A stretch of 64,000 nucleotides of DNA, from the NCBI GenBank assembly GCA_051656645.1, contig JBOGCH010000015.1, positions 72,348 to 136,347 of the forward strand. The letters run 5' to 3'. A program made the position numbers and the translations under genes. Positions 52,826 through 61,393 of the stretch are shown here, piece by piece (position 1 is the first letter of the stretch; every line of letters begins with the position of its first letter). The notes under the pieces are model-generated. The model had not been told where the DNA came from and made no database searches. It was given only the letters and a program-made list of their open reading frames with translations. This stretch comes from JBOGCH01 sp051656645 (GTDB taxonomy: Bacteria; Bacteroidota; Bacteroidia; Bacteroidales; Marinifilaceae).

Positions 52826-55792
52826 TTAGGGTTGTATAGCGTTATAAATTACCTCCTGCACTGCAGTACGCACGTTGAGACGCAACAGTAGATTGTTGTA
52901 CTCGTCCGGGTAGGTTCTGTTAGATAAGAATACATAAACTAAATCATACTTCGGGTCGGCCCATGCAATTGTCCCAGTAAAGCCGGTGTGCCCAAAACTT
53001 TCGGCCGATGCGGAAGGTGCAGCCGGACTGGCTTGTGGTGCTTGCAAGTTGGGTTTGTCAAATCCGTAGGCACGTCTGTTTGATGGTAAATGATTTCGTG
53101 TGTAACGTTTTAGTGTTTCTTTATCAAAATAGTGCTCGCCGCCATATTCGCCTCCGTTAAGGTAAAGTTGCATGATTTTGGCAATATCACCTGCTGTTGA
53201 GAATAAACCGGCATGGCCTGAAACACCTCCTCGTACGGCAGCTACCGGGTCATGGACAGTACCATGAATGGTGCATTTACGGTAAATGTTTTCGCGGCAA
53301 CTTGGAACTATATCTTGTTTATCAACATTTTTAAGTGGATTGAAGTAGGTATGGTGCATTCCCATGCGGGTGTAAAATTCTTCATTGCAATACACATCAA
53401 GAGGGCGGTGGGTTACTTGTTCTGCTACCTCTTGTAATAGCATAAACCCCAAGTCGCTATATCGCATGCCCTTGCCATCAACCGGGGTTTTAGCAATTGC
53501 TTGTTGTAGTGAATCCTTGTATTGAGGATGCATGTATACTCCAGGGGCCACGGACAGATAATTTGATTTTGGTATAGAGGAGAATGTGCTGTCTTTGTAT
53601 TTAAAGTTTGGATTCATGTATAGACGGTCCTTTACGCGAATTGTGTTGCTTTCAGTTTTTTTTGCAGTAAATAGTGGTCCTCGCAAGTTTTTACGGTCTA
53701 TTGCTTCCGCAAATAGGGGGATGGAACCGCGTAATCCGGCTTGATGTAAAAGTATATCCTTAAGCTTAAGGTTATGTTTGTTACTTTCGCGATATTGCGG
53801 CAGGTAATCGCCAATTGTACCATCCAGTGTTATGTCACCTTTTTGTTCCAGTTGCATTACTACAGGCATAGTTGCTGCAATTTTGGTAATGGATGCTACA
53901 TCGTAAAGGCATTGGTCCGTAACGGCCTCCGGAGAGGTATAGGTTTTATTTCCAAAGCTTTTTTGGTAAATGATATTTCCTCCACGGGCAACAACTACTT
54001 GACAACCGGGAGTAGCACGTTTTGCTATGGCGCTACGGCAAATAGAGTCAATGGTACTGAGCCGACGTGAGTCTACGCCAGCCTCCTCGGGAGTGGCATA
54101 GCCCAAACGTGTTTTAGAGGTATTGATACCGGTTCCTGCAGGATACTCAGGTGAAATGCTTACGGGTAGCACTCCTTGTATGTCAATTCCACCAAATATG
54201 GCTTGCGCTGCATAACGTTGCGCGTGTAACGTTTTATCATAGCAAATAATCCATGAGGCGGTGTTATAATTTACAAATGGTTTTAATCCGTAAGGAGTTG
54301 TAGGCTGTACAATTATGGTTTGTACGCCATTCCCAACAGTGGATAGTAGTTGTTTCATCCCTGTGGAGAAACCGAAATTACTTTTGTAACTGTCAGTCCC
54401 TGCGGAGTTAAATACGATTAATGTATTTATGCCTGCGAGTTGTTGCTTAAGCGTACTTAATTGTTCTGCTGTTGGTGCTGCGGATAAGTAAATTTGCTTA
54501 ATCTTAGCGTATTTTTTTAGTGTGGATGTAAACTCTGTGGCTCTTGTTTTTCCTACAACCACACATGCAATGGTGCGTTTGTCTAAGTGGGTAAGCGGAA
54601 TAAGATTGTCCGTATTCTTCGCTAATGTAATTGCAGTACGATAGGTTGATGCCAATAAAAGACTATCTTGTTTTGTGTGTAGTAATGGCTTAATCTTTGC
54701 ATAGCTTATAGGTGTAAATACATTAGCGTTATATTTTACTTTAGCCTCAAGTATGCGACGGCAACGAGTATCTATAGCTTCTTGAGTTATAAGCCCGTTA
54801 TTTATAGCCTCTTTTACCTTCTTGATAGCTATATCCAGATTTTCCGGAAATAGAATAATATCATTCCCGGCAATTAATGCTTGTACATCGGCCTCTCCTG
54901 TAGCGCGACCCGTAGTCACGCCTTTCATATTCATGGCATCTGTAAATGTTAATCCATTAAAACGCATTTCCTCACGAAGCAAACGTGTTACAATTTGCTT
55001 TGATACGGAGGCAGGAAGACCGCTTGAGTCCAATGCTGGAACGGATATATGTCCAACCATTACGGCTGGTAGTCCCAATGGCAAAAGTCGGTTGTAAGGA
55101 AAGAATTCGGTATTGATCATAGAGTCCTTTGTTGTGTGTATAACGGGCAACGAAAGGTGAGAATCTGTATCGGTATTACCATGTCCGGGAAAGTGCTTTA
55201 ATACGGGCATCACTTTTTCATGGTTGGAGCCTCTTGCATATAAGTGTGCTTTGCGCGTTACGGTTGCCGGTAGTTCTCCGTAAGAACGCATCCCAATAAC
55301 AGGATTAGCTGCATTATTATTTATGTCTACAACAGGAGCAAAGTTTATATGTACACCAACGGCTTTTAGGTGACGAGCTATGGCTGCGCCAATTTCCATT
55401 TGTATGGTGTCACATGGGGAAGCGCTTACGCACTGCATACGTGGAAATACCATTCCGTCCTTTAACCTCCATCCTAGACCATGTTCTGCATCCATTCCAA
55501 CAAATAGTGGAGTAGGCGACGACTTTTGGACTCTATTAGTTAATTCAATTTGTCGTTTAATATCTCCTTGAAAGAAAATTACGCCTCCCGGTTGTAATTT
55601 CTGTATTTGGTTTACTAGTTGTTGTTCATAATTTGCGTCTTTGTTACTATAAGCTGCAATCATAAATAGTTGGCCTATTTTCTGGTCGATGCTCATGCGG
55701 CTTAAAACAGAGTCGGCCCAATTGTTGGCCTGGATACTATTGCATAATAAGAGAATGCTTAGCGTAATTAATACTTTTATGGTGATTTTCAT
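52826..55792 (-). CDS. GH3 beta-N-acetylglucosaminidase fused to a beta-lactamase-fold serine hydrolase
   Basis: A 988-residue secreted fusion with a signal peptide (1-22). The GH3 part (about 25-560) has the NagZ signature KHFPGHG with His204 and the following DTDSH, and the nucleophile Asp285 in FTDAMNM. These mark a beta-N-acetylglucosaminidase acting through the His/Asp dyad. The C-terminal part (about 575-985) is a class C beta-lactamase/DD-peptidase fold with Ser634 and Lys637 in SITK, YSDLGF as the tyrosine motif, and GHTGFTG as the third motif. The pairing suggests cutting GlcNAc-MurNAc peptides and their stem peptides or ester groups in wall recycling. That joint role is inferred. 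Confidence 0.92.
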   Translation of the reverse strand: MKITIKVLITLSILLLCNSIQANNWADSVLSRMSIDQKIGQLFMIAAYSNKDANYEQQLVNQIQKLQPGGVIFFQGDIKRQIELTNRVQKSSPTPLFVGMDAEHGLGWRLKDGMVFPRMQCVSASPCDTIQMEIGAAIARHLKAVGVHINFAPVVDINNNAANPVIGMRSYGELPATVTRKAHLYARGSNHEKVMPVLKHFPGHGNTDTDSHLSLPVIHTTKDSMINTEFFPYNRLLPLGLPAVMVGHISVPALDSSGLPASVSKQIVTRLLREEMRFNGLTFTDAMNMKGVTTGRATGEADVQALIAGNDIILFPENLDIAIKKVKEAINNGLITQEAIDTRCRRILEAKVKYNANVFTPISYAKIKPLLHTKQDSLLLASTYRTAITLAKNTDNLIPLTHLDKRTIACVVVGKTRATEFTSTLKKYAKIKQIYLSAAPTAEQLSTLKQQLAGINTLIVFNSAGTDSYKSNFGFSTGMKQLLSTVGNGVQTIIVQPTTPYGLKPFVNYNTASWIICYDKTLHAQRYAAQAIFGGIDIQGVLPVSISPEYPAGTGINTSKTRLGYATPEEAGVDSRRLSTIDSICRSAIAKRATPGCQVVVARGGNIIYQKSFGNKTYTSPEAVTDQCLYDVASITKIAATMPVVMQLEQKGDITLDGTIGDYLPQYRESNKHNLKLKDILLHQAGLRGSIPLFAEAIDRKNLRGPLFTAKKTESNTIRVKDRLYMNPNFKYKDSTFSSIPKSNYLSVAPGVYMHPQYKDSLQQAIAKTPVDGKGMRYSDLGFMLLQEVAEQVTHRPLDVYCNEEFYTRMGMHHTYFNPLKNVDKQDIVPSCRENIYRKCTIHGTVHDPVAAVRGGVSGHAGLFSTAGDIAKIMQLYLNGGEYGGEHYFDKETLKRYTRNHLPSNRRAYGFDKPNLQAPQASPAAPSASAESFGHTGFTGTIAWADPKYDLVYVFLSNRTYPDEYNNLLLRLNVRTAVQEVIYNAIQP

Positions 55793-55833
55793 TGTAATTT
55801 GCTATATCGCGTTATTTATTCCGTTACCAATAG

Positions 55834-55841
55834 CAAATATA
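55834..55841 (-). promoter_or_regulatory. -7 box for the GH3 fusion gene
   Basis: Minus-strand TATATTTG, a TAnnTTTG match, 41 nt before the start. No -33 match was seen. Confidence 0.45.
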
Positions 55842-55881
55842 ATAAAGGCAGAGCAATAATAGTAGAGTGTAGAGTAATAAA

Positions 55882-55910
55882 AATGCCTGCTCCGTGAAGG
55901 AATAGGCATT
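55882..55910 (-). terminator. Terminator after the thioredoxin-like gene
   Basis: 7-bp outer stem (55882-55888 with 55904-55910) continued by an imperfect inner stem. On the minus strand a T-run follows. It lies 22 nt past the stop. Confidence 0.7.
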
Positions 55911-55932
55911 GATATATTTATTTTTGAATAAA

Positions 55933-57033
55933 TTAGTTAGCTTCAATAAGTTCTTTAATTTTAGCTTCTAATTGATCTCCGTGTAGATTTTTAGCAACAA
56001 TTTTGTTGTTTTCGTCAACAATTACTAAGTGAGGGATACCATTAACTGCATATGCTTTTGCAGGCTCACACTGCCAGTATTTAAGATCAGAAACGTGGTT
56101 CCATGCTAATTTGTCATCAGAAATTGCTTTTGTCCAAGCATCTTTATCGCGGTCAAGAGATACACCAAGAATTTCTAGACCTTTGCCATGGTATTTCTCG
56201 TATAGGCTTACTACGTGAGGGTTAACGGCGCGACATGGTCCACACCATGATGCCCAGAAATCAATAATCTTAACTTTTCCTTTAATAGAGTGCATAGAAA
56301 GAGGTTGTCCGTCTGGAGTATTCAACGTAAAATCAGGAGCAACTTGTCCAATTGCTACGCTCTCTAATGTTGTAATACGATTGTTGATTTTTTGTCCTGT
56401 TTTAGACGCTTTTACATCGGCAGATAGCGCATCATATTTCGTTTTTAACGTTGTCAAATCCATACCTCCCATTTTTTGTGCAATCTCGGCAGCGGTTGCA
56501 ATAGAAGCTGGGTTAGCATTCATAATTGAGTCTGTTTTCTGTGCTGCTTCCTCTTCAACCTTTGTATATAGAGTTCGGATCTCATTCATTTTGTCTTCAT
56601 CTTGTGCTTGAGATGCTTGGCTATATTCTTTGTATAATTTTGCCTGTTCTGCACGAGAGCTATTATTTATCTCAGCATATTTTGCTGCTAAAGCATGAGT
56701 TTCAGTCCCGGTGATTGAACTGTTTGCAGGCTTAGTAGGATCAAGTTTTACCGTATATGTTGCATTTTCAAGGAATATAGGTGTAAATGCACGTTTACCT
56801 TCAATAGTAAAAGCTGCTACTGCCACTTCATTAACAACGCCCTCAAATTTAAACTTACCGTCTTTAATCTCGCTACTGTTAAGAGTATCCATTTTCTCTC
56901 CAACTAGTTCTACGATGTAAATATTACCTGTTTCTTCGCCTTCAACAGTTCCGTTGATAGTGTACTTTGGTGATGTGGCACATGCACTTAATAATGATGC
57001 AAATGCTACGGCTGAAAAAAGTCTTTTCTTCAT
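55933..57033 (-). CDS. TlpA-like thiol-disulfide lipoprotein with DUF4369-type domain
   Basis: A 366-residue lipoprotein. ATG 57033 is chosen over 57066 because it gives a clean signal, MKKRLFSAVAF with lipobox LSAC (Cys18). An N-terminal beta domain (about 20-130, YTINGTVEGEETGNIYIVELVG) resembles DUF4369. A helical spacer (about 130-215) precedes the AhpC/TSA-type thioredoxin fold with WASWCGPC (redox pair CxxC) and GIPHLVIVD, which has the cis-proline. Such proteins reduce or protect cysteines of envelope proteins. The specific partner is not known. Confidence 0.9.
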   Translation of the reverse strand: MKKRLFSAVAFASLLSACATSPKYTINGTVEGEETGNIYIVELVGEKMDTLNSSEIKDGKFKFEGVVNEVAVAAFTIEGKRAFTPIFLENATYTVKLDPTKPANSSITGTETHALAAKYAEINNSSRAEQAKLYKEYSQASQAQDEDKMNEIRTLYTKVEEEAAQKTDSIMNANPASIATAAEIAQKMGGMDLTTLKTKYDALSADVKASKTGQKINNRITTLESVAIGQVAPDFTLNTPDGQPLSMHSIKGKVKIIDFWASWCGPCRAVNPHVVSLYEKYHGKGLEILGVSLDRDKDAWTKAISDDKLAWNHVSDLKYWQCEPAKAYAVNGIPHLVIVDENNKIVAKNLHGDQLEAKIKELIEAN

Positions 57034-57063
57034 GGATTGTAGTTTTATATAAATTAACAAAAA

Positions 57064-57071
57064 CAAAGGTA
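57064..57071 (-). promoter_or_regulatory. -7 box for the thioredoxin-like gene
   Basis: Minus-strand TACCTTTG, a TAnnTTTG match, 30 nt before the chosen start. It sits right after the terminator of the preceding operon. Confidence 0.5.
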
Positions 57072-57073
57072 TA

Positions 57074-57110
57074 ACAAAAAAAAAGAAAACGTCACCATGG
57101 TGACGTTTTC
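57074..57110 (-). terminator. Terminator after the outer-membrane protein gene
   Basis: 26-nt perfect palindrome (57085-57110), with a T-run on the minus strand (57075-57084). It is a strong intrinsic terminator 12 nt past the outer-membrane protein stop. Confidence 0.85.
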
Positions 57111-57122
57111 CTATGTTAATGT

Positions 57123-58382
57123 TTAGTTAATCTGCTGTTTCTTAAACCATAACTCCTTAAGAGCAAAGTTTAAGCGAATTTTGCCATATTTTTCTTGAAT
57201 AAGTCCTTGGTTCTCAGTTCCACGTATACCTAAGTCAACAGCGACACCAATATTTAATTCGCGATTACGAATAATAAATGGCATATGTAAACCTGCGGTT
57301 ATTGCGTAAGTGTTGATTTTCTCTTCGCGGAATTCTAGGTGCGAACGGACAAAATAACCACCAAGCATATACTTATTGCGTTGTCCCCATCTGCGTCCCA
57401 ATTCGTTTGGTGTGTAACCAACTCCAATTGCAGTTTTGTAGTATTCATTGAAGTCCATGTATTGATCGAACTCTTTATAGGACGACATTTTTTGGTATGT
57501 GTAGTCTCCTGCAACCTCCCATTGACGGCGATAGTTATAATCAAAACCTACATTATAACGTAGTGGGTAAACAATACGTCCGTTGTCGATCTTTTGGTCG
57601 TTCAAAATGCTCGATGTGCCCGAACTCATATTAACCTCTTGTGCTAAATAATTCTTGCGTGAGTTTAGGAATGTTTTAAAGCTGAATGTTCCTCCTAAGT
57701 TTAGGTGAGAATGCTTAGGGAGCGGAATATGGTATTGTATACCGGGAGTCATAATAACGCCGCGAATTTGAGTTCGGTCGCTAGAGTTAATATAATAGCT
57801 ATCACTCATCAGCGGAGTTAATGTTTGGCGTTTCTCAATCTTTCCAAAGACATATCCTGTGTTTAAACCTAGTGAAAAGTTCTTCTTTTTCCATGCTAGA
57901 CCAAGGTAAAGTTGATTTAACCCACCTTCTCCCTGAATGTGTTGAGTAAATAGGCGGTTGTCCTGGTCACCGGCAATAAATTCAGTGTAAGTAACGTCAT
58001 AGCCTATATCAGAAATCTCAGTAAATCCAAATGTAGTATACAGATTGCGTGCAAGACGAAATCCCATGATTAATGATGAGTTTTGAGCAACACGGTATTT
58101 TGTACTCTCTTTTTGTGTTGATAGACGTACATATTCGCCTGTCATTGCAAACTGGAAGTAAAACCGATTACTGTCCATGGCAGTGTATGATGCAGGATTG
58201 AGAAAGTTAATATTTTTATTATCGCGCATCGCAGCTGTCACACCGCCCATTCCGGTGTATGGACCACTGTTCTCAGGAATTAATCCCATTCCAAAACTAG
58301 AGTATGGTGTTCCTGTATTATTTTGAGCTACAAGTTCAGTAGCAAAGAAGAGACAAACTAAATAGAGTAATATTCTTTTCAT
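57123..58382 (-). CDS. Outer-membrane beta-barrel protein
   Basis: A 419-residue barrel. ATG 58382 is preferred over 58418, since it opens with MKRILLYLVCLFFATELVAQ, a normal signal peptide. The mature N terminus NNTGTPYSSFGMGLIPENSG and the PASYTAMD block are typical of Bacteroidota proteins distantly like FadL/OmpP1. Alternating hydrophobic strands continue to the aromatic end LKELWFKK. The transported molecule is unknown. It starts 5 nt before the end of the DUF4270 lipoprotein's downstream spacer and is in one operon with it. Confidence 0.83.
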   Translation of the reverse strand: MKRILLYLVCLFFATELVAQNNTGTPYSSFGMGLIPENSGPYTGMGGVTAAMRDNKNINFLNPASYTAMDSNRFYFQFAMTGEYVRLSTQKESTKYRVAQNSSLIMGFRLARNLYTTFGFTEISDIGYDVTYTEFIAGDQDNRLFTQHIQGEGGLNQLYLGLAWKKKNFSLGLNTGYVFGKIEKRQTLTPLMSDSYYINSSDRTQIRGVIMTPGIQYHIPLPKHSHLNLGGTFSFKTFLNSRKNYLAQEVNMSSGTSSILNDQKIDNGRIVYPLRYNVGFDYNYRRQWEVAGDYTYQKMSSYKEFDQYMDFNEYYKTAIGVGYTPNELGRRWGQRNKYMLGGYFVRSHLEFREEKINTYAITAGLHMPFIIRNRELNIGVAVDLGIRGTENQGLIQEKYGKIRLNFALKELWFKKQQIN

Positions 58383-58423
58383 AGTTGATGTATTCTTAAT
58401 GTAAGCGGAATGGACCACCAGAA

Positions 58424-59764
58424 TTATAGTTTATAATTAGCGTAATATACTTTTAATGTAGGTACTTTCTCCAAGATTGTACGGTCAAAGCTATTACCGA
58501 TGTTCGGTACAGAAATCAACATTTGAGTATGTCTATCTGATGGAATAGTAACTTTAGCTAAATTCTTATAGTAATCAGTAATGTTAAATACATAGCGTAC
58601 ATCTTGTGGTATAAGCGGATTCTTGTAAAGAGATCCGGTCACAGCACTACTTGTTGAACCATTGTAGACAACTCCAGTAAGCTCATTGTTTGTGTTTGTT
58701 GTATATGCACTGACATAGCTAGGCATTGGAATGCTAGAGATGTTAATTTCGGTTGGTTTAAACTCAATTTCTGCTTTAACGATGGTCTGATATTCTTCAC
58801 CATCTTCAGGCATAGGAAGATCTAATTTTATCATATATCCTGCCATCCCTTGAAGCATTGCTACACCTTCTCCGTCATTGTTTGGTGAAAGTGATAGATA
58901 GTCTTTTTGTGTTTTTAAAGATTCAAAGGTTGCCGACGGTATGTTTAATATTTGATTGTATTGAAATTCGCGCATAGCAATCGGTACGTCCACAGTTCCA
59001 GGGTTACCGCCTGCAGTATAGTGAAAACGCATATATAGACTGTCTGATTGTGCTTTAATTCCTACTATGCAGTTATTATTTTCAGCAGGCACAATTGCTA
59101 AGCCTTTAAAGTAAAAACCAAACGAGAGTGGTAAGTTATTGAAAATATCTTCATCGTTAAATATAAATTGATCCCATAATTTCATGGCAACGCTTCCCTC
59201 TGTCATGGGTAAACGGAAACGAGACATAGCGATAGTGTTTTTGTATGGCTCAAAATAGACGCTTGCAATTGGTTTTGAAGCTGGATCGTATGGAATCTTG
59301 GATGTGTTATAAAAATAATAGTTCTTATCATCGTAATTAAAATCCGGCATTGAGCTTAGTTGATACAGATCAAAACGTTGTACCCTGACATCGTTAAGCG
59401 TATCGCCCCAAATTTTGTCAGCGTATGCAAAATTGAATGTTACAGAATCTAAATTATAATTTACAGAAATAGATGGGCGAGAAGATGGTGAAATTTGAAA
59501 GCATGGTATAGCTGTAGTAATGCCGCTATAGTCCTTGGACGCTTCTCCATCGGTGTATTTTCCCATATATAGAATGCTATTTGGGGTACTATATGCGGAC
59601 GATGTTGCGAACGAGTCAATCTTAACAGTCCCCACATTTGTGATTTTTTTTGTGACAAGCGTAACGGCACTCTCGTTATCTATAAAATCCTGACCAATTG
59701 TGGTTAGATTATTATCACACGAGCATAATAAAGCAAATAAAACTAATGAATATAATATCCTCAT
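58424..59764 (-). CDS. DUF4270 family lipoprotein
   Basis: A 446-residue lipoprotein with lipobox LCSC (Cys16) followed by DNNLTTIGQDF, a start common to DUF4270 proteins. The rest is beta-rich, with LYMGKYTDGEASKDYSG, a LYMRFHY segment and a C-terminal VRYVFNITDYYKNL. The function of DUF4270 is not established. These lipoproteins regularly sit next to Kelch lipoproteins, as here, where the Kelch gene diverges across a 334-nt gap. The outer-membrane barrel follows it. A surface or outer-membrane assembly role is only a guess. Confidence 0.88.
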   Translation of the reverse strand: MRILYSLVLFALLCSCDNNLTTIGQDFIDNESAVTLVTKKITNVGTVKIDSFATSSAYSTPNSILYMGKYTDGEASKDYSGITTAIPCFQISPSSRPSISVNYNLDSVTFNFAYADKIWGDTLNDVRVQRFDLYQLSSMPDFNYDDKNYYFYNTSKIPYDPASKPIASVYFEPYKNTIAMSRFRLPMTEGSVAMKLWDQFIFNDEDIFNNLPLSFGFYFKGLAIVPAENNNCIVGIKAQSDSLYMRFHYTAGGNPGTVDVPIAMREFQYNQILNIPSATFESLKTQKDYLSLSPNNDGEGVAMLQGMAGYMIKLDLPMPEDGEEYQTIVKAEIEFKPTEINISSIPMPSYVSAYTTNTNNELTGVVYNGSTSSAVTGSLYKNPLIPQDVRYVFNITDYYKNLAKVTIPSDRHTQMLISVPNIGNSFDRTILEKVPTLKVYYANYKL

Positions 59765-60098
59765 CTCTACAGTATTTTACACATAATAAGTTGCGAAGGT
59801 AAAATTATTTTCTTAAATTGCTACAGCCTCATACACAAATAATACTATTTTTTAATAACTGAAGGATCTGTATCTTTTGGTATTGGGTGTATCGAGAATA
59901 CAAAAATGTTAAATAAACAGTACCGTTTAGTCATGAAAATAGCATTCATGATTTGCTTTTGCGATTTTATTCGTTGATTTTGTTGCATTTGAATAGAAAA
60001 TGTGTAGTTTTGTCGATACTTTTTTTAAAGTGTATACCTCAGCGTCTTAGGTTTAAAAGAGTAATTAATAAATAATTGAATCATATAAAAAGAATTCT
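59765..60098. promoter_or_regulatory. Divergent promoter region for DUF4270 and Kelch genes
   Basis: For the Kelch gene, TTG 59983-59985, a 19-nt spacer and TAGTTTTG 60005-60012 match the consensus, 86 nt before the ATG. For DUF4270, minus-strand TACCTTCG (59794-59801) is a one-mismatch -7 box, 29 nt before its start. The rest is AT-rich with no other feature seen. Confidence 0.6.
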
Positions 60099-61208
60099 AT
60101 GAAAAGAGTAATTTTTGGATGCCTTGTTGCTTGTGTGGTTTTATTGACCTCGTGCGATAAAAAATACAAACGTAACGGTGACTGGGCAAGAGGATCAGAG
60201 TTTGGCGGTGTAGCTCGTTTAGCTCCTGTAACCTTTCAGCTCGGAGGAGCGACATACATTGGCCTTGGAGTCGATGTGGATCGTAATGAGCTTGTTGATT
60301 TTTGGAAAACAACTGATGGTAAGACATGGATAGAGGTTGAAGATTTCCCTGGTGAAGCTCGTTATGGTGCTGTTGCGTTTGTTGTTGATGGTAAAGCATA
60401 TGTAGGATTAGGTTATCGAGATAATGAAGGGAAAAAACCAGCGGATTGGGATCCCACTTTAGGAAAAAATCCAGAAAAATGGTTTAGAGATTTCTATAGC
60501 TTTGATGGCGAAAAGTGGTCACAAGCTGAGGAAATTGCTGATTTTCCAGAAAAAGCAGAAGGAAGATACTATGGTCTTGGGTTTGCGTTGAATGGTAAAG
60601 GTTATGCAGGTGCAGGATACACAGAGTCGAAGAAGACTGTAAGTACGTATTATTCATATGACCCTACAACTAATGCATGGACGTCAGTCGGTTCTCTTGG
60701 AGATAGTCGCCAAGGTGGTTCTGTATTTGTAATTGACAATTGGGCCTATATCTGTTTAGGGATTTCTGGAACGTCATCTAGTGAATATCAAACAGACTTC
60801 TTCCGTTATGATGGAACTAAAGTAGAGCAATTGCATTCATTAGTTAATGTGTCTAATGGTAAGTTTGACAATGATTATGCGCAAATTCCTAGAGTGTATG
60901 CTAGTAGTTTTGTTGCGAATCGTGGTGGAGAACCTTATGCATATATTGTATCAGGTCGTGCTGGAGCTACGGGGCAAGTATCAAAACAAGTTTTTGAATA
61001 CAATCCTCGTACAGATCGTTGGTGGACAGCGGAAGACTTGTTGTACAATGCTAGTGGACGTGTGTTGGGTTCTGGATTTTCAATTGGCGATAAGGGGTAT
61101 ATTACGCTAGGAGGTACCACAACCATAGTGCCTGGTACTACTCGTGTTTGGATTTATACTCCAGGTGTAAAAGAGTGGGATGATAATGATTATGGTATTG
61201 TAGATTAA
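60099..61208 (+). CDS. Kelch-like beta-propeller lipoprotein
   Basis: A 369-residue lipoprotein with lipobox LTSC (Cys19) then DKKYKRNGDW. The remainder is a set of Kelch repeats with the GG/G-Y-G pattern and Tyr-Trp spacing: YIGLGVDVDR, AYVGLGYRDN, GYAGAGYTES, AYICLGISG, KGYITLGGTTT. About six blades form a propeller. Such Bacteroidota Kelch lipoproteins are found beside DUF4270. The role is probably protein binding at the outer membrane, and no catalytic residues of galactose oxidase are evident. It is followed by a strong terminator. Confidence 0.87.
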   Translation: MKRVIFGCLVACVVLLTSCDKKYKRNGDWARGSEFGGVARLAPVTFQLGGATYIGLGVDVDRNELVDFWKTTDGKTWIEVEDFPGEARYGAVAFVVDGKAYVGLGYRDNEGKKPADWDPTLGKNPEKWFRDFYSFDGEKWSQAEEIADFPEKAEGRYYGLGFALNGKGYAGAGYTESKKTVSTYYSYDPTTNAWTSVGSLGDSRQGGSVFVIDNWAYICLGISGTSSSEYQTDFFRYDGTKVEQLHSLVNVSNGKFDNDYAQIPRVYASSFVANRGGEPYAYIVSGRAGATGQVSKQVFEYNPRTDRWWTAEDLLYNASGRVLGSGFSIGDKGYITLGGTTTIVPGTTRVWIYTPGVKEWDDNDYGIVD

Positions 61209-61278
61209 TTGTTGATGCATGCTCATAGTCAGCACACGTTAATGAAAATGATATTTAATCTATTGATTTAATATATTT

Positions 61279-61310
61279 AAAAGTGGGATGCTATTGCGTC
61301 CCACTTTTTT
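61279..61310 (+). terminator. Terminator after Kelch gene
   Basis: 13-bp stem (61279-61291 with 61296-61308, one G-T pair), a 4-nt loop and a run of T to 61310. It is a textbook intrinsic terminator 70 nt past the stop. Confidence 0.9.
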
Positions 61311-61393
61311 ATTTATCTTTACGCATAACAAATTAATGATTAACCCTTTTCGATTAATATTTATCGATCGAAATTAGAATATAATATGCGTAT

